64,000 nucleotides of DNA, taken from contig JACKDL010000016.1 in the NCBI GenBank assembly GCA_020633555.1, positions 62,001 to 126,000 on the forward strand, given 5' to 3'. The notes under the pieces are model-generated. The model ran no database searches, was not told the origin of the DNA, and worked only from the letters and a program-made list of their open reading frames with translations. The translations under genes were made by a program, and so were the position numbers. Below are positions 50,857 through 59,671 of the stretch, in pieces. Numbering within the stretch: position 1 is the first letter of the stretch; each line of letters begins with the position of its first letter. This DNA comes from Myxococcales bacterium (GTDB taxonomy: Bacteria; Myxococcota_A; Bradymonadia; UBA7976; UBA1532).

Positions 50857-51649
50857 GGGTCAGCGCCTTGAACACCAGGGCCGGGCCGCGCTTCTTGCGG
50901 CTCCACAGGAACTCGAACTGGCCGTTGAGGAAGGTGGGGCTCAGGAACGAGTCGGCCACCCGCACGGACTCCTCGGCGTTCACGGCGATGAGCTCCTCGG
51001 CGGTGGCGCCGGCGCGGTAGCTGCGGGCGCGGCCCTCGGCGATCCAGCCCTCGGCGATGGCCTGGGCGCGGTCCAGGAGCGCGCCGGGGGCCACCACCTC
51101 CTGGGCCAGCCCGATCTCGGCGGCCTCGGCGCCGGTGGGCACCCAGCCCTCGGCGCCCAGCATGCGCTCGGCGGCCTCGGCGCCCATCAGCCGCGCGAAG
51201 TACACGCTGGAGCAGCCCTCGCGGGCCACGCCCAGCTTGGCGAAGGGGGTCGAGAAGGTGGCCGCCTCGGACGCGATGAGCCCGTCGCACAGGGTGGCCG
51301 AGGTGACGCTGGCGCCGATGGCCGGGCCGTTCACCGCCACCAGGATCGGCTTGGGGAACTCGATGAAGCGCCGGAACAGGGCCTCGTTGTGCTCGACGAT
51401 GAAGGCGTGCAGGGCCTTCGGGGCCTGCAGCTTGATGGTGCCGCCCAGGTTCACGCCGGCGCTGTAGTAGTCGCCGGCGCCGGTGAGGATCACCGCCTTC
51501 ACGCTGGCGTCCGCGGCCGCGGCGGCGAGGGCTTCGGCCTTGGCGCGCATCATGGCCTCGGTCCAGCCGTTCAGCCGCCGGGGCAGGTTCATGGTGAGCG
51601 TGCGCACGCCGTTCACGTCGCGGATCAGCACCAAGGGCTCGGCGCTCAT
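50825..51649 (-). CDS. Enoyl-CoA hydratase/isomerase family protein
   Basis: A 274-residue cytoplasmic protein; the ATG at 51649 follows ggaggcctgcc. The crotonase fold is clear: LTGAGDYYSAGVNL (oxyanion-hole strand) and AVNGPAIGASVTSATLCD (second oxyanion Gly). Subsequent FSTPFAKLGVAREGCSS places the position of the hydratase Glu within a variable context, more like delta-isomerases (PECI-type) than classical hydratases. It probably rearranges or hydrates an unsaturated acyl-CoA. Confidence 0.85.
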   Translation of the reverse strand: MSAEPLVLIRDVNGVRTLTMNLPRRLNGWTEAMMRAKAEALAAAAADASVKAVILTGAGDYYSAGVNLGGTIKLQAPKALHAFIVEHNEALFRRFIEFPKPILVAVNGPAIGASVTSATLCDGLIASEAATFSTPFAKLGVAREGCSSVYFARLMGAEAAERMLGAEGWVPTGAEAAEIGLAQEVVAPGALLDRAQAIAEGWIAEGRARSYRAGATAEELIAVNAEESVRVADSFLSPTFLNGQFEFLWSRKKRGPALVFKALTLTHPVWRRFL

Positions 51650-51684
51650 GGCAGGCCTCCTGTGGGTTCGGCGGCAGGGTGCCG

Positions 51685-53742
51685 CTACGGCTTGCGCAGG
51701 TCCAGGCCCCCGGTCAGCGCGTAGCTCACGAAGTCGTCGAAGGCGGTCACCCGGATGGCGAAGGGGCCGTCCCCGGTGACGCGGTGGCCCCCGTCGCCCA
51801 GGGGCAGGTGCAGGAACACCCGCGCCGTGCCGGGGATGGGCGCGGCGCCCGCCAGATCCACCGGCTCGCCGTCGAGCGCCAGGGCGGTGTCGGCGGCGGC
51901 CACCACGGTCAAGAAGTCCAGAGCGTAAGTGCCGGGCACGAGGAAGGCGTAGTCCCGGCGGAGCTGCCGGTCGGGGGGCACCAGGAACAGGCTGGGGTCG
52001 CCCGCGCGGGTGCCGAAGGGGCTGTCGGCCTGCACCAGATCCTGGCCGCCCAGCAGGCCCACCACCAGCAGGGGTTCGTCGGCCACCACCCCCAGGGGGG
52101 CCGCCGTGGCCAGCTCGCAGGGCCCGTCCAGGCGCAGGGTGGTGGGTCCCGTGGCCAGGGCGTGGCAGTCGGTCAGGCCCGCGTCGGCCAGGGGCCGCGG
52201 CTCGCCCAGCTCCGCCAGCGGTCGGCTCAGGGTCACCGTGGTGCCCTCCACCTCGGGCACCAGCCGCCACCACACCTGCTGGTCGAGCCCCGAGCGCCCG
52301 CGGGGCGGCGGCGGCACCAGGGCGTAGCGGCGGCCCCAGGCGTCCACGGGCGGCACCTGCTCCTCCAGGTGGTCGCAGAAGCCCACGCCGTGGGGCACGA
52401 AGCTGCACAGGTGGCTGGCGAACACCGCCACCGGCCGGTCGGCCTCTACCCGCGCGCCGGTGGGATCGCCCGGCGCCCCGTCCTCCACATGGGCCAGCCA
52501 CACCTCGCCCGGGGCCAGGGCCAGGCGCAGGCGGCCGTCATCCAGGGCCAGGGTCCGCCCGGTCTCGTCGCGGCGGATGCGGGCGCCGTCCGGCAGGGTC
52601 AGGGTCACGGTCGCGCCCTGGGGCGCGGCCACCGCCACGGTGGCCGGCGCGGCTACACCCTCGAAGAAGAACACGGGCGCCCCGGCCACGCGGTGGTCCA
52701 GGCCCAGCGCGGCCTCGGGGAACAGCAGGCTGGCGTCGTTGCTGAAGCTGAAATTGCAGCAGAAGGGCGCGAACTGATAGGCGGCCACCGGCCCATCGGT
52801 GAGCACGCGCCAGCCCAGCGGGAAGGCCCCTGAGCGGGCCACGGTCCCGGCGTCGGCCGCGGGCAGCAGGAGGGTCGCCGTCCCGCCCGGGGGCACCGCC
52901 AGGCCGTCGGCCCGGGCCACGGCCGCGGCCACCACCCGGCCCGCGGCGTCGCGCACCTCGGAGCGGACGGTCTGGGGTCCGTACAGGTCGAAGGCGGGCT
53001 CGGGCACCAGCGGGTCGTCCGCCAGCGTCACCGCGTGCTCGGCCACCAGCGCGCCGAGCTGGCCGGTGGGATCCAGCGCTGTGATCGCCACGGGCTGCTC
53101 GCCCGGGTTGGTGAGCACCAGGCCCACCGGGGTGCCCGGGGTGTAGCGCTCGGCGAAGTTGGGCAGGGGCACGGCGGTGAAGGCGCAGCCCAGGTAGCTG
53201 CCCGCCTCGGCGGCGTCGGCACAGGCTGCGGGCTCGCAGGCCCCGGCGCGGCAGCGCAGCCCCGCGGGGCACGGGGCCAGCGGCCGCCACGCGGGGCCGG
53301 CGGGATCGCAGGCGGCGGGGGCGTCGGCGGCCAGGCACACCCGGTCCCCCTCGGCGCAGCCGCGGGGATCGGGGCGGCACGCGGCGTCCTGGCAGATCTC
53401 GCCCACCCCGCAGGCGCCGGGCCGCCAGCGGCCACCCCGGCAGCGCTCGATCACCGTGGGATCCTCGGGCCCGCAGCGCAGGGCCTCCTCGGCGCACTCG
53501 GCGGAGCTGTCGATGATCCCCAGATCCACCGGCCCCTCGTCGGGGGGCGGCGCGGCGTCGTAGCGGGCGTCGCGCGGGGGGCTGAAGTCCAGGGGGGGCC
53601 CGTCCGGGGCCGGGGCGTCGGGCGGCTCGCCGTCCACCAGCCGCCCCACGAAGGCCTCGCGGGCGGCGTCCACCGGCGCGGTGCTGGGATCCTCGCAGCC
53701 GCAGAGGGCCGCGAGCACCGCCAGCGCCCGCCCTGCGGTCAT
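51685..53742 (-). CDS. IgGFc-binding-like lipoprotein
   Basis: A 685-residue lipoprotein; the ATG at 53742 overlaps the previous stop (ATGA) and gives a signal ending LAALCGC. Residues ~75-185 are a Cys-rich region with about 14 Cys. The next ~480 residues match the IgGFc-binding N-terminal-like domain seen in many myxobacterial surface proteins: AYQFAPFCCNFSFSNDASLL, PVAVFASHLCSFVPHG, and DHLEEQVPPVDAWGRRYALV. Likely an adhesive surface protein. Downstream partner of the YtkA-like lipoprotein. Confidence 0.75.
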   Translation of the reverse strand: MTAGRALAVLAALCGCEDPSTAPVDAAREAFVGRLVDGEPPDAPAPDGPPLDFSPPRDARYDAAPPPDEGPVDLGIIDSSAECAEEALRCGPEDPTVIERCRGGRWRPGACGVGEICQDAACRPDPRGCAEGDRVCLAADAPAACDPAGPAWRPLAPCPAGLRCRAGACEPAACADAAEAGSYLGCAFTAVPLPNFAERYTPGTPVGLVLTNPGEQPVAITALDPTGQLGALVAEHAVTLADDPLVPEPAFDLYGPQTVRSEVRDAAGRVVAAAVARADGLAVPPGGTATLLLPAADAGTVARSGAFPLGWRVLTDGPVAAYQFAPFCCNFSFSNDASLLFPEAALGLDHRVAGAPVFFFEGVAAPATVAVAAPQGATVTLTLPDGARIRRDETGRTLALDDGRLRLALAPGEVWLAHVEDGAPGDPTGARVEADRPVAVFASHLCSFVPHGVGFCDHLEEQVPPVDAWGRRYALVPPPPRGRSGLDQQVWWRLVPEVEGTTVTLSRPLAELGEPRPLADAGLTDCHALATGPTTLRLDGPCELATAAPLGVVADEPLLVVGLLGGQDLVQADSPFGTRAGDPSLFLVPPDRQLRRDYAFLVPGTYALDFLTVVAAADTALALDGEPVDLAGAAPIPGTARVFLHLPLGDGGHRVTGDGPFAIRVTAFDDFVSYALTGGLDLRKP

Positions 53743-54230
53743 CAGTCTTCGATCCAGAAGGCGAACTGCACTTCGTCGGTCACGTCGCCGCAGGTCAGCG
53801 CGAAGCTGACCGTCCACAGCCCGCGCATGAACAGGTCGATGGGGCTCGCCTGGTAGGCGCCGTCGCCCACCTCGCTCACCGTGGGCGGCGTATTCGCGCC
53901 GTGGCCATGATCGGGCATGAAGGGGGTGACCGTGACGGCGCAGCCGGCCTGCGGGCCCTGGCCGTCCATCACCGTGAAGGCCCAGGTGTGCTGGGTGCGC
54001 GTCAGCGGATCGGGATCCGAGGTGTCCAAGCGCACCATCAGGCCCTGGGCGCCCATCTTCATCAAACCGGGCTGCCAGGCGTCGGCTTGCACGCCGCCGC
54101 TGCCGCCCCCGCCGTCGGCCAGGTGCCCGTGGCCCCCCGCGCCGCCGGCCCCGCCGCCGCCCTCGCTGGAGTCGTCGTCACAGCCCCACAGGGCCAGGCT
54201 GAAGAGTGCTGCCGCCGCCCACCTGCGCAT
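53742..54230 (-). CDS. YtkA-like domain lipoprotein
   Basis: A 162-residue lipoprotein; the ATG at 54230 has gggaggatcc before it and the signal ends SLALWGC. A short Gly/His linker precedes a beta-sandwich domain with VTPFMPDHGHGAN, VGDGAYQASPIDLFMRGLW, the pattern of YtkA-like domains, some of which are linked to copper handling (His/Met-rich). Encoded in an ATGA overlap with the IgGFc-like gene. Confidence 0.7.
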   Translation of the reverse strand: MRRWAAAALFSLALWGCDDDSSEGGGGAGGAGGHGHLADGGGGSGGVQADAWQPGLMKMGAQGLMVRLDTSDPDPLTRTQHTWAFTVMDGQGPQAGCAVTVTPFMPDHGHGANTPPTVSEVGDGAYQASPIDLFMRGLWTVSFALTCGDVTDEVQFAFWIED

Positions 54231-54257
54231 GGATCCTCCCGTCGTCATGGGGGGAGC

Positions 54258-55160
54258 CTACCGCGGGTGCGCCACCTGCTCCACCAGCCCCAGCAGCTCG
54301 ACCCAGTACAGGGCGTCCTGGGGGCAATCGTTGTGGCCGCAGTCGCGGGCCACCAGCCGCCCCTTGGCCGCCTGGGCCAGCCGCTGCCCATGGGTGAAGG
54401 GCACCACCCCGTCGGCCCGACCGTGGAGCACCAGCGTGGGCACCGGGTGGGCCTGCACGGCGGCCAGGGTGTCCAACGGATCCAGCACCGCGAAGCCCGG
54501 CACGCGGAACTGCGCGGCCATGGCCCGGGCGCTGGCGAAGGTGCTCTCCAGGATCAGCCCGCGGGCCGGCCGAACGGCGTGCAGGGCGCCCAGCACCCCG
54601 CCGCCCAGGCTGCGACCGTGGTAGACGATCTGGAAGCGGTTCACCTCGGGCCGCCGGGCCGCCTGATCCACGAAGGCCTGCAGATCGGCCACCAGCCCGG
54701 CCTGGGTGGGGGCGCCGCCGCTGCGCCCGTAGCCGCGGTACTCCAGGGTGGCCACGCTGACGCCGCGCTCGGCGTAGCCAGCCAGCCAGCCGAGCTGCTC
54801 GTGGGCCAGCTCGCCGTTGCCGTGGGCGTACACCACCAGGGGGCCGGGGTGCTCGGCGTCGCAGCCCAGGCCCGGCCGGAACCAGCCCTCGCTCAGGCCG
54901 TCGGGGTGGGTCACGTCCAGGGGGAGCCACCCGGCGGGGGCCGGCCGCCGGGGATCGACGGCCAGGCGGGTGCCGGGGAAGAGCACGGCGCGCTGGGCGG
55001 CGAAGAGCAGGCCGCACCAGCCCAGGTAGCCCCCGGCCAGCAAGGCCACGGCGCGGGCGGTCCAGCGGATCCAGGGGGCGGCGTCGGCGGTCAGGCCCAC
55101 CGCCCACCCCAGGCCCAGCCAGCCGACGAGGACGGCGGCCAGGGCAGGCAGCCAGAGCAT
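54258..55160 (-). CDS. Membrane-anchored alpha/beta hydrolase
   Basis: A 300-residue protein with two N-terminal TM helices (~3-22 and ~35-55). The hydrolase core shows VVYAHGNGELAHEQ (oxyanion strand), nucleophile in YHGRSLGGGVLG, Asp in LHGRADGVVP and His in RDCGHNDCP. The family is related to the BEM46/YqkD-type serine hydrolases. Substrate unknown. The ATG overlaps the pssA stop. Confidence 0.8.
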   Translation of the reverse strand: MLWLPALAAVLVGWLGLGWAVGLTADAAPWIRWTARAVALLAGGYLGWCGLLFAAQRAVLFPGTRLAVDPRRPAPAGWLPLDVTHPDGLSEGWFRPGLGCDAEHPGPLVVYAHGNGELAHEQLGWLAGYAERGVSVATLEYRGYGRSGGAPTQAGLVADLQAFVDQAARRPEVNRFQIVYHGRSLGGGVLGALHAVRPARGLILESTFASARAMAAQFRVPGFAVLDPLDTLAAVQAHPVPTLVLHGRADGVVPFTHGQRLAQAAKGRLVARDCGHNDCPQDALYWVELLGLVEQVAHPR

Positions 55161-55957
55161 CAGGCGGGGCCGCCCTCGTCGGGCTGGGCAGCCTCGGGGG
55201 TCGCCTCATCCTCGAACTCGGGCGGGTGCAGCAGCATGTAGCCGGCGCCCACGCCCAGGTACATCACCAGCAGGCCCAGCATGTACTCGGGGAACAGCCG
55301 CAGCGGGACCAGGATGTACACCGCCGCGATGTTCGCGATCTGGAACAGGTTGAAGGCCTTGTTCTTGCGGGGCTTCAGCTTGGGCAGCTTCACGTTGCTG
55401 ACCATGGCCATGCCGCCGACCAGCATGATGCCCGGCCAGGCCTTCAGGTAGGCCTCGGGCAGCCCATAGCCGTCCCACACCAGGTACAGGGCCGCCACCA
55501 GGGCGCCCATGAAGGTGGTGGGGATGCCGTAGAAGATCTTGTCGCCGCCGGGGGGCTCGCTGATGTTGAAGCGGGCCAGGCGCATGCCGGTGGCCACCAC
55601 GTAGAAGCCCACGCCGGCCAGCATGAGCATCTTGTTCAGCGGCAGCTCGGACACCCCCAGCCGGGTGTAGGCCAGCGCCCCGGGGGCGATGCCGAACACC
55701 ACGAAGTCGGCGAAGCTGTCGAACTGCACCCCGAACTCGGAGCTGGCGTTCATGAGCCGGGCCGAGGAGCCGTCGAGCTTGTCGAGCAGCACCCCCCAGC
55801 AGATCATCCAGGCCGCCAGCCGGAACTGCTCGGCGCCGTCCAGGCCCCGCAGCTCGTTGGCGTACCCGGTCATGCTCATGACCACCGAGGCGAGCCCGAA
55901 CAGCATCGACAGCGCCGTGAAGCTGTTGGGGACGAAGTATTTGGGATGTACGCGCAT
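55160..55957 (-). CDS. pssA: CDP-diacylglycerol-serine O-phosphatidyltransferase
   Basis: A 265-residue integral membrane enzyme. The CDP-alcohol phosphotransferase motif is complete: D-G-x2-A-R-x8-G-x3-D-x3-D within LDGSSARLMNASSEFG and VQFDSFADF. The opening PNSFTALSMLFGLASVV and the segment IPTTFMGALVA are typical of bacterial PssA, which condenses CDP-diacylglycerol with serine on the way to phosphatidylethanolamine. An acidic C-terminal tail follows the last TM helix. Confidence 0.85.
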   Translation of the reverse strand: MRVHPKYFVPNSFTALSMLFGLASVVMSMTGYANELRGLDGAEQFRLAAWMICWGVLLDKLDGSSARLMNASSEFGVQFDSFADFVVFGIAPGALAYTRLGVSELPLNKMLMLAGVGFYVVATGMRLARFNISEPPGGDKIFYGIPTTFMGALVAALYLVWDGYGLPEAYLKAWPGIMLVGGMAMVSNVKLPKLKPRKNKAFNLFQIANIAAVYILVPLRLFPEYMLGLLVMYLGVGAGYMLLHPPEFEDEATPEAAQPDEGGPA

Positions 55958-56009
55958 GGCCGCGCATCTTGGTCATTTGGCGGGCCGCCGGCAAGCGCGG
56001 GCTGTCTGC

Positions 56010-56015
56010 TATCCT
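56010..56015 (+). promoter_or_regulatory. Candidate -10 (TATCCT) of the DUF2461 gene
   Basis: TATCCT lies 30 bp before the ATG at 56046, with an aggagcc RBS between. It fits the TANNNT pattern seen at other starts in the window. Confidence 0.35.
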
Positions 56016-56045
56016 CCCGGCGCCCCCCTCACCCAGGAGCCCCCC

Positions 56046-56750
56046 ATGGCCTTCGAAGGCTTCCCGACCGCCGCGCTGGACTTCTACGCGGGGGTCGCCG
56101 CCCACAACGATCCGGTGTGGTTCGAGGCCCACCGCGAGGCCTATGACGGCGCGGTCGTCGCCCCCAGCCAGGCCTTCATCGAGGCCTTGGGACAGCGGCT
56201 GCAGGCCCTGCGCCCCGAGGTGGGCTACAGCCCGAACCACACGGGCCGCGGCAGCTTCAAGAAGATCCACACCGACCGGCGCTTCAACCCCGACCGCCCG
56301 CCGTTCAAGACCTACGCCCAGATGATCTTCTGGGAGGGCCCGCTGGCGCAGAAGAAGGCCAACAGCGTCTTCAAGGTGCACTTCGAGCCGGGCAAGGTCG
56401 TGGTGGGGGCGGGCCTCTGGTACTTCGACGGCAAGCTGCTGAAGGCGTACCGGGCGGCGGTGGCCGACGACGCCACGGGCGCGCCCCTGCAGGCGCTGGT
56501 GGATGCGCTGGCTGCCAAGGGCTACGCCATCGGCCACAGCCACTACCAGCGGGTGCCCCGGGGCTACCCGGCCGATCACCCGCGCGCCGGGCTGCTCAAG
56601 CACGACGGCCTGTTCGCGCGCTTCACCGCCAGCCCGCCGCCGGCGGCCTTCCACCGGGCCGACTTCGTGGACTGGGCCCTGGACCACTGCGAGGCGCTGG
56701 CGCCCCTCCACGGCTGGTGCGTGGACTTCCTGGAGGGGGCCAGCCGATGA
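56046..56750 (+). CDS. DUF2461 family protein
   Basis: A 234-residue cytoplasmic protein. FLAG phrases of the DUF2461/TIGR02453 family are present: WFEAHREAYDGAVVAPSQAF near the N-terminus, KKIHTDRRFNPDRPPFKTYA, and GAGLWYFDGKLLKAYR. Widespread in bacteria and fungi; no biochemical function established. Overlaps the next gene by 4 bp. Confidence 0.85.
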   Translation: MAFEGFPTAALDFYAGVAAHNDPVWFEAHREAYDGAVVAPSQAFIEALGQRLQALRPEVGYSPNHTGRGSFKKIHTDRRFNPDRPPFKTYAQMIFWEGPLAQKKANSVFKVHFEPGKVVVGAGLWYFDGKLLKAYRAAVADDATGAPLQALVDALAAKGYAIGHSHYQRVPRGYPADHPRAGLLKHDGLFARFTASPPPAAFHRADFVDWALDHCEALAPLHGWCVDFLEGASR

Positions 56751-57349
56751 CCGCCCGCGTGCCCCTGGCCCTGCTGATCCTGGTGGCGACGCCCGCGGCC
56801 GCCGAGACCCCGCCCACCCCCCAGGCGCTGTGCGCCCACATCCGCGCCGTGGCCAAGGCGCAGCCCGGCGGGCCCGAGCCCCTGAGCGACGCGTTCTGCC
56901 AGAAGATGCTGGCGGGCCAGCGCGAGGCCCTGGGCCCCAAGGGCTGGGCGGGCTTCGCCGCGTGTGTGCAGCAGGCGCAGCAGCCCGCGGCGCTGGGCGC
57001 CTGCAACCCCAGCCGCTTCGCCGGCGAGAAGCCCCCCCCGACGCTGCCGGCGGTGCCCGCGGGGGCGTCCTTCGGCCGGCAGGTGGTGGTGCTGATGGAG
57101 CGGGTCGTGGCGCTGGCCGAGCACCACCGGCCCGCCTGCGCGGCCCTGGGGGTGGCGCTGGACGCCGAGCAGGCCGCCCACGGGGCGCTGCTGAAGCAGC
57201 TCACGGCCTTCCGGTCGCTGCCCCAGGCGGAGCGCGCGGCGCGGCTGAAGGCGGTGGAGAAGGAGACGGTGGCCCTGGTGGCGGCGCTGGTGCCGCTGGC
57301 GGGCCTGTGCGAGCACCCCCTGCTGACGGCGCTGGTGGGCTCGCTCTGA
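56747..57349 (+). CDS. Secreted helical protein of unknown function
   Basis: A 200-residue protein with a signal peptide (LALLILVATPAAAE). The mature part is helical and Ala/Leu-rich, with five Cys including FCQKML and FAACVQQAQQ. No family recognised. It is coupled to the DUF2461 gene by an ATGA overlap. Confidence 0.6.
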   Translation: MTARVPLALLILVATPAAAETPPTPQALCAHIRAVAKAQPGGPEPLSDAFCQKMLAGQREALGPKGWAGFAACVQQAQQPAALGACNPSRFAGEKPPPTLPAVPAGASFGRQVVVLMERVVALAEHHRPACAALGVALDAEQAAHGALLKQLTAFRSLPQAERAARLKAVEKETVALVAALVPLAGLCEHPLLTALVGSL

Positions 57350-57364
57350 GGGCGGGATGGGGCC

Positions 57365-58816
57365 TCAGCCCTCGACGCGGGTGAGCTCGCGGCGGCGGCC
57401 GGCGGCCTCGCGGGCGGCGGTGAGCGCCCACTGGAAGCCCACGATGCCCACCACGACCACGCTCAGGGCCAGCATGACCTTGAAGGCGGGGGCACCGAAG
57501 AAGCTCACCACCATCAGCGCGAAGGCGTAGAAGTCGCGCTTGGCCACGAACATGAAGCGGTCACAGAAGCGCTGGAACCAGTTGGGATCCCGGGCGTTCT
57601 GGAAGTCCCACTCGATGGCCAGGTGGGTGCCCTTGCCGTTCTCGAGCAGCTTCTTGTACAGGCTGCCGGCCACGATCCAGCCCACCACGAAGGTGGTGGC
57701 CCCGAGCTGCCACCACAGGCTCTCGCCGGTGAGCCTGGTGACCGCGATGCCCATGGACAGGATGTAGGTGGTGTTCACCACGTCGTCGACGATGGTGTCG
57801 AACCACTCGCCCCAGTCGCTGTGCTTGAACTTGAGGCGGGCGATCTCGCCGTCGCAGCCGTCGATGGCGCTGCTGAGCTGGAAGAGCACGCCGCCCAGGG
57901 GGATCAGCCACAGGCTGCTGGGGGTGACCATCAGGGTCACGATGGAGGCGGCCAGGCCCACCAGCAGGCCCACGAAGGTCATGTGGTTGGGCACCACGTT
58001 CGTGTTCACCAGCAGGCGGGTGATGCTCTTCGAGATCTTGCGGTTGATGTGCTTGCTGACGGGCCCGTCGATGGCCTTGGTCAGCGACTTGAAGAGCAGC
58101 TTCTCGGCGTGCTTCTTCGACCCCGGGGTGTCCACGTCCTGCCACCAGGCCGCGCCCACGTCCACCACGCGGGCCTTGTCCTGGGCCACCAGGGCCTGCA
58201 CGCCGTCGCTGAGCGAGGTGTCGCCCTTCTCGTCCAGCACCCGCTGCAGGGCGTCGAACAGGGCCGGGGCGCAGCGGAAGACGCCGGTGTCCACCGCGTC
58301 GAACTCGGGCAGCATCTTGCCGATCTTCACGATGCGGTCGCCGGGCCCGGTCACCACCTTGGTGGCGTCGTCCATGTCGTAGATGGTGTCGAGCTTGCGA
58401 TCCACGGCCAGCAGCAGGCCGCCCTCGGGGCTCTTCACCTGCAGCGCCTGGTAGATGGCCGGATCCACCACGTGGTCGGCCATCATCAGGAAGAACTCGC
58501 CGCGGATGTGGGGCCGGGCCGCGAGCACGCTCACGCCGTTGGCGAGCTGGTAGCGCTCGTTGAGCACCCACACCAGCTCCACGCCCGCCAGCTCGGGATC
58601 CTCGGCCAGGGCGCCGCGGACGCGCTCGCCGTCGTGGCCGAGCACGATGACGAAGCGGGTGATGCCGGCCTTCTTGGCGGTGAGCACGGCGCGCTTGAGC
58701 AGCGGCAGGCCGCCCACGTTCACCAGGGGCTTGGGCAGGGGCTGGGCCTCGCCGCGGATCCGCGTGCCCATACCGGCGGCGAGGATGATGGCCTGGTCGA
58801 CCGGGTTGACGTGCAT
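57365..58816 (-). CDS. Fused nucleotidyltransferase / CDP-alcohol phosphotransferase (IPCT-DIPPS-like)
   Basis: A 483-residue protein; the ATG at 58816 follows gaaagggagtcgag. Residues ~5-235 are a sugar/inositol-phosphate nucleotidyltransferase (IILAAGMGTRIRG, PLPKPLVNVGG, MMADHVVD, DTGVFRC). Residues ~260-460 are a membrane CDP-alcohol phosphotransferase with motif D-G-x2-A-R-x8-G-x3-D-x3-D (DGEIARLKFKHSDWG, EWFDTIVDD). The same fusion in archaea and some bacteria makes CDP-inositol and joins it to inositol phosphate (di-myo-inositol phosphate synthesis). Here it may make that osmolyte precursor or an inositol/polyol phospholipid. Confidence 0.8.
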   Translation of the reverse strand: MHVNPVDQAIILAAGMGTRIRGEAQPLPKPLVNVGGLPLLKRAVLTAKKAGITRFVIVLGHDGERVRGALAEDPELAGVELVWVLNERYQLANGVSVLAARPHIRGEFFLMMADHVVDPAIYQALQVKSPEGGLLLAVDRKLDTIYDMDDATKVVTGPGDRIVKIGKMLPEFDAVDTGVFRCAPALFDALQRVLDEKGDTSLSDGVQALVAQDKARVVDVGAAWWQDVDTPGSKKHAEKLLFKSLTKAIDGPVSKHINRKISKSITRLLVNTNVVPNHMTFVGLLVGLAASIVTLMVTPSSLWLIPLGGVLFQLSSAIDGCDGEIARLKFKHSDWGEWFDTIVDDVVNTTYILSMGIAVTRLTGESLWWQLGATTFVVGWIVAGSLYKKLLENGKGTHLAIEWDFQNARDPNWFQRFCDRFMFVAKRDFYAFALMVVSFFGAPAFKVMLALSVVVVGIVGFQWALTAAREAAGRRRELTRVEG

Positions 58817-58993
58817 CTCGACTCCCTTTCCCGGGTTGGCCGGCGATCTGGAGTAGGGGTGCTCCACCTTTTCCGGTCAGGTGGAGGATCCATGCTCCAG
58901 GGCGGCGGCGCCCGGCGGGGGCTGGCCCCGCAATCTTGTTTCGGGAGCGGCAGCAAGCAAGAAGTGATCCATGCGCCGGGCCCTGCGGTGGCG

Positions 58994-59009
58994 CGGATCC
59001 GCGGATCCG
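58994..59009. repeat. 16-bp perfect palindrome
   Basis: CGGATCCGCGGATCCG reads the same on both strands. It lies 4 bp beyond the stop of the gene ending at 59014 and could act as its terminator or as a protein-binding site. Confidence 0.4.
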
Positions 59010-59013
59010 GGGC

Positions 59014-59604
59014 TCAGGCGGCGGGCCCCTCGGCCAGCACGTGGCCGAACAGCACCGGCCACTCGTCCGCGAGCTCGGGGGTCACCAGGGCGGCGGCGTA
59101 GGCCTCGTGGGCCGGGGTGCCCAGCCGGCGCCGGCAGGTCTCGATGCGGGCCACCATGGCGCCGCGCCAGGCGGCCGGCGTGCTGGCGATGAGATCGGCC
59201 AGCGCGGCCTGGGCGTCGGGATCCACCGGCGCCAGGGCCACCATGGGGCGGATCCACGGATCCGCGAGGCGCACCCGGGTGGCTGGGCCCAGCCGGTCGA
59301 ACAGGGTGTGCCCGTCGGGCTCGTGGAACAGGGCGGCCAGGGCCAGCGCCCGCCGCTGGGGCGGCGCCTGGGCGTCGAACAGCAGGATCAGCAGGCGCTC
59401 GCGGCCCACGCCGGCGCCCAGCACGCGGGCCAGCAGGGGCACACAGTCGCTCTGCTCGGCGGTGATGTCGCCGGCCAGGATCCGGTCGGCCAGCGCGGCC
59501 TGCAGCGCTGCCGAGCTCACGGCGCCCCGGCGTTCGGCCAGCCGGGCCGCGTCGGCGGGGGGGGTGTGGAGCAGGGCATCCAGGGCGGTGTGAACGGTGG
59601 ACAT
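59014..59604 (-). CDS. Hypothetical cytoplasmic protein
   Basis: A 196-residue protein starting at ATG 59604 (cgaggtgatcc upstream). Helical, Ala/Leu/Arg-rich throughout, with repeated ALAALF-type helices suggestive of HEAT-like repeats, but not definable. No signal or TM. Its upstream region carries the bipartite motif shared with the transposase gene. Confidence 0.55.
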   Translation of the reverse strand: MSTVHTALDALLHTPPADAARLAERRGAVSSAALQAALADRILAGDITAEQSDCVPLLARVLGAGVGRERLLILLFDAQAPPQRRALALAALFHEPDGHTLFDRLGPATRVRLADPWIRPMVALAPVDPDAQAALADLIASTPAAWRGAMVARIETCRRRLGTPAHEAYAAALVTPELADEWPVLFGHVLAEGPAA

Positions 59605-59635
59605 GGATCACCTCGAAGCGGGCCTTCGAGGGATC

Positions 59636-59662
59636 CATCGGCGGATTGGCGGGCGTGTCGCG
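59636..59662 (-). promoter_or_regulatory. Shared bipartite upstream motif, copy 2
   Basis: CGCGACACGCC, five variable bases, then ATCCGCCGATG on the minus strand, 32-58 bp before the ATG at 59604. It matches copy 1 at 18542-18568 in both half-sites and in spacing; GGATC also follows in both. Confidence 0.4.
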
Positions 59663-59671
59663 CCTAAATCG

